The notes below the pieces were generated by a model. The model worked only from the letters and a program-made list of their open reading frames with translations, was not told the DNA's origin and ran no database searches. A stretch of 64,000 nucleotides of DNA from JANQMY01 sp965227095 (GTDB lineage Bacteria; Pseudomonadota; Alphaproteobacteria; JANQMY01), in assembly GCA_965227095.1 (NCBI GenBank), contig CBDDFL010000001.1:992001-1056000 (forward strand). The letters run 5' to 3'. How positions within the stretch are numbered: the stretch's first letter is position 1; each line of letters starts with the position of its first letter. Positions 33,747 through 41,393 of the stretch are shown piece after piece. The translations under genes and the position numbers were made by a program.

Positions 33747-34790
33747 ATGCACGTTCACACCACACTTATCCAAAGCGATTTGCAACAAGTGCCCGACGAA
33801 GTACGGCGCATCGAACACGCCGGCTATGACGGGATCGCGACGCAAGAAAACAAGCATGACCCGTTTCTACCGCTGGCGGTCGCATCCGTGCACAGTTCAC
33901 ATCTTCAGCTCAGCACGAGCATTGCCATCGCTTTTGCGCGCAGCCCTATGTCCACCGCGAATATGTCTTGGGATCTGCAAGTGGCAAGCCGCGGGCGGTT
34001 TGTGTTGGGCATCGGCAGTCAGGTGAAGGGGCACAATGAACGGCGTTTCAGTGTGCCATGGTCGGCACCAGCGCCCCGCATGCGCGAATATGTAAAATCC
34101 CTGCGCGCCATCTGGCACACGTGGAAAACCGGCGACCCGCTCAATTTCGAAGGCGAGCATTACCGCTTCACCTTGATGACGCCCAACTTCACACCGGAGC
34201 CCATGCCCTATGACCCGCCGCCCATTACGATCGCGGCGGTGGGCCCCGCAATGTTGCGTGCCGCCGGCGAGTTATGTGATGGCGTGCGCCTGCATGGCTT
34301 CTGTACGCGGAAATATTTTGAAAATGTGATCTGGCCCGAATTGGGCGGGGCGCTGAAAAAAGGCGGCCGCCAGCGGCAGCATTTTAATGTCAGTGGGGGC
34401 GGTTTCATGGTCACCGGCGCGACCGATGAAGAGGTTGCCGAAAATCTCGACTGGGTGCGCGCCCGCGTGGCGTTTTATGGCTCGACCCGGGCCTATTGGC
34501 CGGTGTTCGAGCAGCACGATTTGGTGGATCTGGGCAATAAGCTCAACCACATGTCCAAGACCAACCAGTGGGACGCCATGCCCGCGGAAGTGTCCGATGA
34601 TGTGGTGCGGTTGTTCGCCGCCGTGGGCCGCCACGACGAAATCGCACGTGTTGTCGCCGATCATTTTGGTGGGTTTACGGATAGTGTATCCGACAGTGCG
34701 GCCTATTACCGGCCAGGGGCCCTGCCGCCGGACGTGATCCAAGACATCCAGCGGATCGACACGCCGTTCAAATCGTTTGCGGTGGCTTAA
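33747..34790 (+). CDS. LLM-class F420-dependent-type oxidoreductase (TIGR03617-like)
   Basis: 347 residues from the ATG at 33747. Luciferase-like features: Ile-Glu-His-Ala-Gly-Tyr-Asp-Gly-Ile-Ala near 30, Leu-Ser-Thr-Ser-Ile-Ala-Ile-Ala-Phe-Ala-Arg-Ser-Pro near 55, and Gly-Arg-Phe-Val-Leu-Gly-Ile-Gly-Ser-Gln near 84, then Ile-Thr-Ile-Ala-Ala-Val-Gly-Pro. It resembles a subgroup usually annotated as F420-dependent; cofactor and substrate are unknown. Overlaps accA by four bases at the convergent end. Confidence 0.82.
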   Translation: MHVHTTLIQSDLQQVPDEVRRIEHAGYDGIATQENKHDPFLPLAVASVHSSHLQLSTSIAIAFARSPMSTANMSWDLQVASRGRFVLGIGSQVKGHNERRFSVPWSAPAPRMREYVKSLRAIWHTWKTGDPLNFEGEHYRFTLMTPNFTPEPMPYDPPPITIAAVGPAMLRAAGELCDGVRLHGFCTRKYFENVIWPELGGALKKGGRQRQHFNVSGGGFMVTGATDEEVAENLDWVRARVAFYGSTRAYWPVFEQHDLVDLGNKLNHMSKTNQWDAMPAEVSDDVVRLFAAVGRHDEIARVVADHFGGFTDSVSDSAAYYRPGALPPDVIQDIQRIDTPFKSFAVA

Positions 34791-35824
34791 GCTAGACCTT
34801 CGCGGCCCATGCGCAGGAATTTGTCGCGGCGTTGACGGCGCAGTTCATCGGGCGCCATGCCGCTCAAACTGTTCAGGGCCGCCTCGATGGAGTTTCCGAT
34901 TTTAGCGATGGTGTTTGCCGCGTCTCGATGGGCACCCCCCATCGGTTCTTCAATGATTTCGTCAATCACACTGAGCGAGGCCAGGTCTTGCGCGGTGATC
35001 TTCATGGCCGCTGCCGCGTCTCTCGCTTTTTCGGCGGCCTCTTTGGCGATCGCCGCCGCGTCTTTTCCCTTGTCAGAGTTCTTGAACAAAATTGAGGCGC
35101 AGCCTTCCGGCGAAATAACCGCGTAAGTGGCGTGTTCCAACATGGCAACGTGATTGGCGGTGGCAAAGGCGATGGCGCCGCCGGACATGCCCTCGCCCGT
35201 GATCACCGCGATCAATGGCACGCCCAACCGCAGGCAGAGGTCTGTTGACCGTGCAATGGCTTCGGCTTGTCCGCGTTCCTCGCCCGCCAACCCAGGATAG
35301 GCACCGGCCGTGTCGATCAACGTGATCACGGGGATGTTGAAACGTTCGGCCAACTCCATAATCCGAACGCCCTTTCGATACCCTTCCGGCCGGCCCATGC
35401 CGAAATTATGGCGAATGCGGCTTTGGGTGTCGGAGCCTTTTTCATGGCCGATAAAGGCGACGGTTTGTCCGCGAAACCGGCCAATGCCTGCCATGACCGC
35501 TTCGTCTTCACCGAAGGCGCGGTCGCCGGCCAGATTGGTGAAATCCTCGACCAGCTCGCCCATGTAATCCAGAAAATGCGGGCGGTTGGGGTGGCGCGCC
35601 ACCTGCGTTTTTTGCCAAGGAGTGAGCTTCGCATAGGTATCTTGCAGAAGCTGCTGGGCCTTCGCTTCGAGTTTTACGGCTTCATTGATCAAGACTTCTT
35701 TGTTGCTGTCTTTGCTCTCTGCCGCCATCCGGCGCAATTCGTACGCCTTGCCTTCCAGCTCGGAAATGGGCTTTTCAAAGTCCAGATAGATGTGACCGGT
35801 TGATTTCGGCGTTGGTTCTTTCAT
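34787..35824 (-). CDS. accA: Acetyl-CoA carboxylase carboxyltransferase subunit alpha
   Basis: 345 residues, slightly longer than the usual 315-320 because of a short C-terminal tail. The sequence follows AccA throughout: a helical N-terminus, then Arg-Pro-His-Phe-Leu-Asp-Tyr, Gly-His-Glu-Lys-Gly, Phe-Gly-Met-Gly-Arg-Pro-Glu-Gly-Tyr-Arg-Lys, and Gly-Glu-Gly-Met-Ser-Gly-Gly-Ala. With AccD it transfers CO2 from carboxybiotin to acetyl-CoA, the first step of fatty-acid synthesis. AccD is not in this window. In many alphaproteobacteria accA lies close to xerD and aroKB, as here. Confidence 0.96.
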   Translation of the reverse strand: MKEPTPKSTGHIYLDFEKPISELEGKAYELRRMAAESKDSNKEVLINEAVKLEAKAQQLLQDTYAKLTPWQKTQVARHPNRPHFLDYMGELVEDFTNLAGDRAFGEDEAVMAGIGRFRGQTVAFIGHEKGSDTQSRIRHNFGMGRPEGYRKGVRIMELAERFNIPVITLIDTAGAYPGLAGEERGQAEAIARSTDLCLRLGVPLIAVITGEGMSGGAIAFATANHVAMLEHATYAVISPEGCASILFKNSDKGKDAAAIAKEAAEKARDAAAAMKITAQDLASLSVIDEIIEEPMGGAHRDAANTIAKIGNSIEAALNSLSGMAPDELRRQRRDKFLRMGREGLA

Positions 35825-36008
35825 GGTTCTTTCGGCCTATCCAATCGCGCGTCTGAAACGGCCCCATAGCGCATAACCCGTTAAATCGAAGGCGCCATAC
35901 CCATTTTTCGGCCCTTCAATTCGGTTTCTACGCGACGTACCGTTTGCCCCAGATTCGCCGCACACTGGCCCGGGGCGCGGCCCCTGTCAACAAAAGTCGG
36001 CGTGCTCT

Positions 36009-36035
36009 TGTCACAAAATAGACTGACATTCCGTC
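36009..36035 (+). promoter_or_regulatory. ECF41-type promoter
   Basis: TGTCACA (36009-36015), 16 bases, then CGTC (36032-36035). As I recall, this is the promoter consensus reported for ECF41 sigma factors, and it lies about 80 bases before the gene pair that encodes one. It predicts autoregulation. It also excludes the earlier in-frame start at 36037, which would sit upstream of the transcript start. Confidence 0.75.
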
Positions 36036-36114
36036 ATTGGTACAACAGTCGAGATTTGTGGCGACAATGTGCGCCTGGCCCGGCTGTGAAAACGACCATT
36101 GCGGGAGCGCTAAC

Positions 36115-36666
36115 ATGTTGAAAACATTATTTAATCGGATGATTTCGGACGCTGAAAAGAAAACCGGCGAAAACGCGGATTGGATGCGCGATATTTTGCG
36201 GGTGTCCACCAAGTCGTTTCTTGTCTTCGGTCTCTTTACGCCGCTATCGACCCATCGTCAGTCCCTGCCGCTGGCCATGCATCACCTGGCGCGGCTCGCC
36301 GCCGTGTCCGAAGCGGATTGTGGTCCCTGTTTCCAAACGGTCGTTAACTATGCGGTTCACGATGGTGTCGAGGATCGGGTGATCCGCGCGGCCATTGAAG
36401 ACGACGTGTCAAAACTGAGCGATCTTGAAGCCACCGTGTATCGCTTTGCATCCGCTATCGCCCACAAGGCGCCGGACGACGATGACGCGCGCACCGTCAT
36501 TCTAAGAGAATGGGGGGAACAGGGGCTCATTGACCTTGCTTATGCGGTCGCAGGGACACGGGTGTTTCCAACCGTGAAACGGGCTATGGGCTACGGGGCT
36601 GCCTGTCACGTACTGGAGGTGCGGGGCAAACGCGTCGCCCCCCATCAATCGCTTGAGGCCGCATGA
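36115..36666 (+). CDS. AhpD/carboxymuconolactone-decarboxylase-like protein (ECF41 partner)
   Basis: 183 residues from the ATG at 36115 with GGGAG upstream. It is helical, with Glu66-Ala-Asp-Cys69-Gly-Pro-Cys72 followed by Phe-Gln-Thr-Val-Val-Asn, the redox CxxC seen in the carboxymuconolactone decarboxylase/AhpD superfamily. The His four residues after the second Cys of typical AhpD is not there; His82 is further on. Genes of this superfamily are the classic neighbours of ECF41 sigma factors. The stop overlaps the sigma gene start (ATGA). It is probably a peroxidase-like or sensor protein; the substrate is unknown. Confidence 0.78.
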   Translation: MLKTLFNRMISDAEKKTGENADWMRDILRVSTKSFLVFGLFTPLSTHRQSLPLAMHHLARLAAVSEADCGPCFQTVVNYAVHDGVEDRVIRAAIEDDVSKLSDLEATVYRFASAIAHKAPDDDDARTVILREWGEQGLIDLAYAVAGTRVFPTVKRAMGYGAACHVLEVRGKRVAPHQSLEAA

Positions 36667-37532
36667 CAACAGCGTCTGTTTCCACTGTCTTCGAAGAAGC
36701 GCGCCCCCACTTGCTGGGGGTAGCGTACCGCATGTTGGGCGCCTTGTCCGAAGCGGAAGACGCCGTACAGGAAACGTTTCTGCGTTGGCATCGCGCTGAT
36801 CGGGACGAAATTGCCAATCCGAAAGGCTGGCTCACTACGGTGTTGTGCCGTCTGTGTATTGATGAATTGCGTTCGGCGCGGGTGCGGCGCGATGCCTATA
36901 CCGGCCCCTGGCTTCCGGAACCTGTCGCGACGGACGCGGACGATCCCTTCGATATGCTCGAGAAAGCGGATACTATCTCCATGGCATTTATGTTGATCCT
37001 CGAGCGGCTGGCCCCGGAAGAACGCGCGGCCTTCTTGCTGCGCGATGCCTTCGATTACGACTATTCGGAAATCGGCAGCATTCTGAAAAAGAGCGAACCG
37101 GCCTGCCGGCAATTGGTGTCGCGGGCCCGCGCACGTTTGCGTCAAGAACGGCCGCGCTTCAGCGCACAGAAGGAAGACCACGAGCGGTTGCTGGCGTCAT
37201 TTGAAAAAGCCGCCGAGACGCTGGATTTCACGGACCTTCTGAAGGTGTTCGCCGACGATATCGAATTGTGGACCGACGGAGGTGGCCGGGCCACGGCGGC
37301 GCGCAATGTGATCTATGGCAAAGAAAAGGTGGCCCGTTTCTTTGTCGGCATTTCCAAAAAAATGCCGCCGGACATTATAGGGGAACATCGCATGATCAAC
37401 GGCTTTCCGGGCTATGTCATGTGGCTGGACGGAGACATTTACATGACCATGAGCCTGGACGTGGCCGACGGCAAAGTGACCAGCATTCAAATGATGCGCA
37501 ATCCGGATAAGCTCACCCGCATACCCCAGTAG
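36663..37532 (+). CDS. ECF41-type RNA polymerase sigma factor (SigJ-like) with SnoaL-like tail
   Basis: 289 residues. Sigma region 2 spans about 10-75 and region 4 about 110-165. The C-terminal 100 residues form a SnoaL/NTF2-like domain. Three ECF41 landmarks are present: Trp83-Leu-Pro-Glu-Pro87, Asp205-Gly-Gly-Gly-Arg209 and Asn280-Pro-Asp-Lys-Leu284. No anti-sigma factor gene is adjacent; in ECF41 the C-terminal domain itself tunes activity. The promoter at 36009-36035 fits its expected binding site, so the pair is probably self-activating. The inducing signal is not known. Confidence 0.93.
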   Translation: MTTASVSTVFEEARPHLLGVAYRMLGALSEAEDAVQETFLRWHRADRDEIANPKGWLTTVLCRLCIDELRSARVRRDAYTGPWLPEPVATDADDPFDMLEKADTISMAFMLILERLAPEERAAFLLRDAFDYDYSEIGSILKKSEPACRQLVSRARARLRQERPRFSAQKEDHERLLASFEKAAETLDFTDLLKVFADDIELWTDGGGRATAARNVIYGKEKVARFFVGISKKMPPDIIGEHRMINGFPGYVMWLDGDIYMTMSLDVADGKVTSIQMMRNPDKLTRIPQ

Positions 37533-37539
37533 CCCGTGT

Positions 37540-38466
37540 TTATCTGGTGCGGGCGAGCGGGTGATTGTCTTCCACCAATTTGGTAAGGCGCTGTTCCTGT
37601 ACATGGGTATAGATCTGAGTGGTGGAAATGTCCGCGTGACCCAGCATTTTCTGTACACTGCGCAAATCGGCCCCATGGTTCAAAAGATGTGTGGCAAACG
37701 CATGGCGCAGCGTGTGTGGCGACAGACTGTCTGGCGCAAGCCCGGCGTCGAGCGCAAGGTCTTTCAGCAATTGGGCAAAGCGCTGACGGGTCAAATGCCC
37801 TTGCGCGCCCCGCGATGGGAACAGCCAATGAGCGGCGGGCTTTTTGCGTGCATGAGCCTCGGCCTTCGCAATGAATGTGTCGCGCACGGTCAGATAGGCT
37901 TCGATGGCCTCCAAGGCCGCGGGGCTTAATGGCACCACCCGTTCCCGTCCGCCTTTGCCGGTGACAAATAAAACGCGGTCCTTGCGCCGCAAGGCCGCCA
38001 GAGGCAAGCCCACCAATTCGGACACGCGCAAGCCGGAGGCATACAGCACCTCCAGTAGACACCATAGGCGCAGCCCTTCCGGCCCTTCCTGGCGCTGCGC
38101 ACAGGTGAGTAATGCGCTCACATCGGCTTCACTCAACAGTTTTGGCAGGGGGCGTCCCTTTTTAGCCCCTTGGATCACGCTGGTGGGGTTGTCGCCGCGG
38201 CTCTTCTCAGAAACGAGGAACTTGTAGAATTGGCGTAAGCTCGACAGGCGCCGTTGTTGTGTGCTGGCGCTGGCCCCCGCATCCGCCAGGTGTTCCAGAT
38301 AGTTTTCGATGTGATCCCGCGTGGCGTTTTGGGGCGCTGTGCGCTTACCCAAATACTGGCTGAAATCGATCAGATCTCGGCGATAGGCGTTGATGGTGTT
38401 GCTGGAGGCGCCGCGCTCACTGGCCAGCATCTCCAGAAAGGCTTCAAGCGTGTGGGCGCTTGTCAT
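37540..38466 (-). CDS. xerD: Site-specific tyrosine recombinase XerD
   Basis: 308 residues, typical for Xer proteins. N-terminal SAM-like DNA-binding part at about 5-95, catalytic part after it. The tyrosine-recombinase residues are all there: Arg147, Lys171, His251-x-x-Arg254, His277 and Tyr286. It resolves chromosome dimers at dif together with XerC and FtsK. The position beside accA/aroK is the usual one for alphaproteobacterial xerD, so it is a housekeeping enzyme and not a phage integrase. Its start overlaps the stop of the preceding gene (ATGA). Confidence 0.9.
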   Translation of the reverse strand: MTSAHTLEAFLEMLASERGASSNTINAYRRDLIDFSQYLGKRTAPQNATRDHIENYLEHLADAGASASTQQRRLSSLRQFYKFLVSEKSRGDNPTSVIQGAKKGRPLPKLLSEADVSALLTCAQRQEGPEGLRLWCLLEVLYASGLRVSELVGLPLAALRRKDRVLFVTGKGGRERVVPLSPAALEAIEAYLTVRDTFIAKAEAHARKKPAAHWLFPSRGAQGHLTRQRFAQLLKDLALDAGLAPDSLSPHTLRHAFATHLLNHGADLRSVQKMLGHADISTTQIYTHVQEQRLTKLVEDNHPLARTR

Positions 38467-40316
38467 TCCCCGGCGCGTTCTGTGGGGGCGGTAACAGGGG
38501 CAAGGCTTGCTTCCAAGGCCAGTGCCCGTGCGTCTTGAATAAGGCCCACGCTCGACAAGGCGCCAATCACTTCCGTCATGGTGGTGGTCGATGCGGCACC
38601 CGGCCCTTCAGCCCCCAAAGTGATCAGGGTCAGGAGCGCTGTCTCCCCCATCTTGTTTTCTCTGGCGGAATTAACCAGCAGCGGAAGGCTTTTCGGCGGA
38701 GGCGCGGTTTCTTCGAAAGCACCGCGGCCTTTGTTCGACAACACCGTATCCGGAACCTGATAGCCCAGGGCTTCGAGCATGCGCAGTTTTTGCTGAAACT
38801 TGCGCACGGTGCCCAATTCGGTTTGTTCCACCTTCCACGCGATTTGGTGCAAATTCTCCACATCCCGTTTGCGCCATGGCAACCGTTCCGACGGCTTTGC
38901 GATCCAAAGGTCGGGCTTGAGCAACTCGATCGCCTGGATATTGGAAACGCCGGCGCGGGCAGATCTCACATCCACCAGCTCATACCAGGCAAAGGCGCGT
39001 TCCGCGTCGCCCACGGCCAGGCTGGCGCGCAGGAAGGGGCCAGAGGCCCAAGCCAGCGTAATGTCCGGCGTAATTTGTCCGGCAAACCGCTCCATCACCC
39101 GGGCCGTGACCGGATAGATGCCTTGCCGTTCGCCCAAGTGCCAGGCGGTACTGATCAGTTCAATGCGCTGGTCCACCGTCGGCGTGGCGCCAATCGCTTG
39201 ATACAAGAGGGCTTGGCCAACGCTTGGCGGATTTTTCGCCGACCAATCGGTTTTGGCATTGGCAAGGTCCGCGTTTTCAAACGGATAGAGCGCATAAAGC
39301 CGCTCCAATTGGCGTGGCGAAATAGCGCCGATCTGGGCGGCCATTTCCCCCAATACCAAACGCTGTTCGAACGTGCCCGATGGAGAGGAGGCAAAAGCCG
39401 CCAAGAAAGGCGGCGTCATGTTCAGGGGATCGATAAAGTCGATGGGGTCCACCTCAACCGCGCGCAGCAGGGCGATGTCCAAGGCTTCATTCGCTTTCAG
39501 CGTATCCGGCAGCTTGTCCAAATAGCCCAGCGCCTTGTCCATCACGGTAAAGAAGAATTTGTCGTCGGCTTCTTTTTCGCGAAGGAAATCCGTGGTGAGG
39601 CCGGCGGCAGACTCATTGCCGCGATGGACTTGGCAAAACGCGCCGGTTTTCCCCCAGTAAGGGCTTTTGGCCGACATGCGAATGCGGTCCACGGTTTCGC
39701 AGGCCGGGTCCGTTCGCCCCAGCAACAACAGCGCATCGACCCGGTATTTCATGATCTTTTCGTCGGTGACCGTATCCGGAATGCCGTCGGTCAGGGTCAC
39801 CACATCTTCCAGATTGCCGGACAGGTAGAGTTGCTTCGTGCGGACGGCCAGCAGGCTGTTTCCCGGGGAACGGCCTTCGGGAGGGGTCACATTTGACAGC
39901 AAGACACGCCGTTTCAGATCATTCATCGCCGGCGACATGGTGCGCGATGGAATTTGCTGCAACAGACCGATCACCCGGGCGCGATTCGTGCCGCGCCACA
40001 AGGTCACCGGCAGCGCATTGTCGATATCCACTTCCGGTGAAATCGACGACAGATCCACCTCGCCCAAGGTGCCGACGGTTACGCCCCCGTCATCCAAACC
40101 GGGGCGTGCTTCGATCGACTTTAGGCTGCGGTCGTTTGAGAACGGATTGATTGGTTGGTTGGACGTGTCGCCGGATTGTCCAGGGGCGGGAACGATGCCC
40201 ACCGGCGGCCCGGTGACCTTACGTCCAGAACCTTGGGATTCTTGCGCGTAGGCCAGGCCCATGCTGGACAAGAATGCCGCGGCGACGGCCACTGCCAATA
40301 CTGTCTTGATGCTCAT
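38463..40316 (-). CDS. Exported helical-repeat protein of unknown function
   Basis: 617 residues. Signal peptide (1-24, ending Ala-Tyr-Ala), then a Pro/Gly/Ser-rich linker to about 70, then a long alpha-helical region with repeat-like pairs. Similar proteins in alphaproteobacteria near xerD have been annotated loosely as antifreeze glycopeptide-like, a name I do not trust. Probably a periplasmic or surface scaffold. It sits 15 bases after a 46-residue membrane protein and overlaps xerD by four bases, so all three are likely co-transcribed. I cannot assign a function. Confidence 0.75.
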   Translation of the reverse strand: MSIKTVLAVAVAAAFLSSMGLAYAQESQGSGRKVTGPPVGIVPAPGQSGDTSNQPINPFSNDRSLKSIEARPGLDDGGVTVGTLGEVDLSSISPEVDIDNALPVTLWRGTNRARVIGLLQQIPSRTMSPAMNDLKRRVLLSNVTPPEGRSPGNSLLAVRTKQLYLSGNLEDVVTLTDGIPDTVTDEKIMKYRVDALLLLGRTDPACETVDRIRMSAKSPYWGKTGAFCQVHRGNESAAGLTTDFLREKEADDKFFFTVMDKALGYLDKLPDTLKANEALDIALLRAVEVDPIDFIDPLNMTPPFLAAFASSPSGTFEQRLVLGEMAAQIGAISPRQLERLYALYPFENADLANAKTDWSAKNPPSVGQALLYQAIGATPTVDQRIELISTAWHLGERQGIYPVTARVMERFAGQITPDITLAWASGPFLRASLAVGDAERAFAWYELVDVRSARAGVSNIQAIELLKPDLWIAKPSERLPWRKRDVENLHQIAWKVEQTELGTVRKFQQKLRMLEALGYQVPDTVLSNKGRGAFEETAPPPKSLPLLVNSARENKMGETALLTLITLGAEGPGAASTTTMTEVIGALSSVGLIQDARALALEASLAPVTAPTERAGE

Positions 40317-40331
40317 CAGGCAGCGCCTTCC

Positions 40332-40472
40332 TTAGCGGGGGAATCTCGACGTATCGAGTTCTTTCTCCACCGGTGCCACCGGGGCCTCAATGGTTTGTGC
40401 ATAAACCAGCAGGCCGCCAGCCGCCCCAACGAACAGCAATACAACGGCGCCCATCACACGAAGTATCGTCAT
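40332..40472 (-). CDS. 46-residue single-span membrane protein
   Basis: 46 residues from the ATG at 40472, with GGTGGAG close upstream. One hydrophobic span covers residues 3-25 and is followed by a short acidic and Pro-containing tail. It ends 15 bases before the start of the 617-residue exported protein and probably shares its message. I recognise no family. An in-frame start at 40544 would add 24 residues before the membrane span and lacks a ribosome-binding site. Confidence 0.55.
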   Translation of the reverse strand: MTILRVMGAVVLLFVGAAGGLLVYAQTIEAPVAPVEKELDTSRFPR

Positions 40473-40719
40473 TTCAGCTCCACCTCTGTCAAAACTGATT
40501 CGAAAAGCCCCAATATCAGGCCTTTTCGGCAGCTTATTGTCCATCTAAGGGGGTTATCGTTTGGTTGATAAAAGTTAAATACGGCTGAATTGAGAACAAA
40601 TCGTTTAGATTTTCGCCGGAAATCCGCCTCAACGTGCTAAAGGCATAGTCTTGCGCGGCCTCTCCCATGGAGTAGGGCTATCGCCTATATCGTTTTATGG
40701 ACTTTCAGGTTTGCCGCTC

Positions 40720-40787
40720 ATTCCTGCGAAGGCAGGAATCTCGCAAGACATTTTCTGAGATCCCGGTTCGCCAAGGGCGCCCGGGAT
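40720..40787. repeat. Double-hairpin REP-like element upstream of aroK
   Basis: First palindrome: ATTCCTGC (40720-40727), GAAG, GCAGGAAT (40732-40739). Second: ATCCCGG (40760-40766) and CCGGGAT (40781-40787), with CGCC-AAG-GGCG nested inside. It lies in the 399-base gap at 40473-40871, which otherwise holds no gene I can support. This style of repeat is common between genes of several proteobacteria. Confidence 0.65.
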
Positions 40788-40871
40788 GAGCGCAAGAGGA
40801 ATGGATCCCGATATAGGATAGCTCTTCCCCAAGCGGGGGTCGCCGGGGCGTTTTGGGCTTTGTGACGCATT

Positions 40872-41384
40872 ATGATCGAAAAATCTTTGGTTTTAGTGGG
40901 CTTAATGGGGGCTGGGAAGACGACGGTCGGACGTCGGCTTGCAGCAGCCCTCAACCTGCCATTTGCCGATGCGGATCACGAAATCGAAACGGCCGCGGGC
41001 TGCTCCATCAGCGAAATCTTCGAAAAACATGGGGAAGCCGCGTTCAGGGATGGCGAGCGGCGCGTCATTGCCCGCTTGCTCGACGGGCCCGTTTGCGTTC
41101 TCTCCACCGGCGGCGGGGCCTTTATGGATCCGGAAACCCGGCAGAAAATCAAAGAAACAGGCACGTCCATTTGGTTGCGCGCGGATCTGGATCTATTGAT
41201 GGAGCGGGTGCTTCGGCGCCCGACGCGCCCCTTGCTGCAACAGGACGATCCGCGCAAAGTTATGGAGCGCTTAATGGAAGAGCGTTATCCAGTGTATGCG
41301 GAAGCGGACATTACGGTTGAAAGCGGGGACGGGCCACACGAAGCGGTCGTGTCCCAAATCATGGATGCGTTAAAGGAACGCTGA
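40872..41384 (+). CDS. aroK: Shikimate kinase
   Basis: 170 residues. P-loop Gly10-Leu-Met-Gly-Ala-Gly-Lys-Thr17, then Phe-Ala-Asp-Ala-Asp-His-Glu-Ile-Glu (shikimate-binding Asp), a Phe-Arg-Asp-Gly-Glu-Arg region, and Leu-Ser-Thr-Gly-Gly-Gly-Ala. It phosphorylates shikimate with ATP in aromatic amino acid synthesis. It is followed by aroB after nine bases, so the pathway steps are co-expressed. Confidence 0.95.
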   Translation: MIEKSLVLVGLMGAGKTTVGRRLAAALNLPFADADHEIETAAGCSISEIFEKHGEAAFRDGERRVIARLLDGPVCVLSTGGGAFMDPETRQKIKETGTSIWLRADLDLLMERVLRRPTRPLLQQDDPRKVMERLMEERYPVYAEADITVESGDGPHEAVVSQIMDALKER

Positions 41385-41393
41385 GCCAAGCTT

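Noticed and set aside
37540..38466. Tyrosine recombinase considered as phage integrase
   Set aside because: Length, motif set and place beside accA and aroKB fit housekeeping XerD; no attachment repeats or phage genes nearby.
38460..39896. Long open frame of 478 codons on the plus strand
   Set aside because: It is antisense to the 617-residue exported protein gene, whose signal peptide, ribosome-binding context and junctions are better; the plus-strand product has an Arg/Gly/Gln-rich composition without domains.
40473..40871. Possible tRNA or small RNA gene in the gap before aroK
   Set aside because: No TPsiC-loop signature or cloverleaf; the structure seen is explained by two palindromic repeats.
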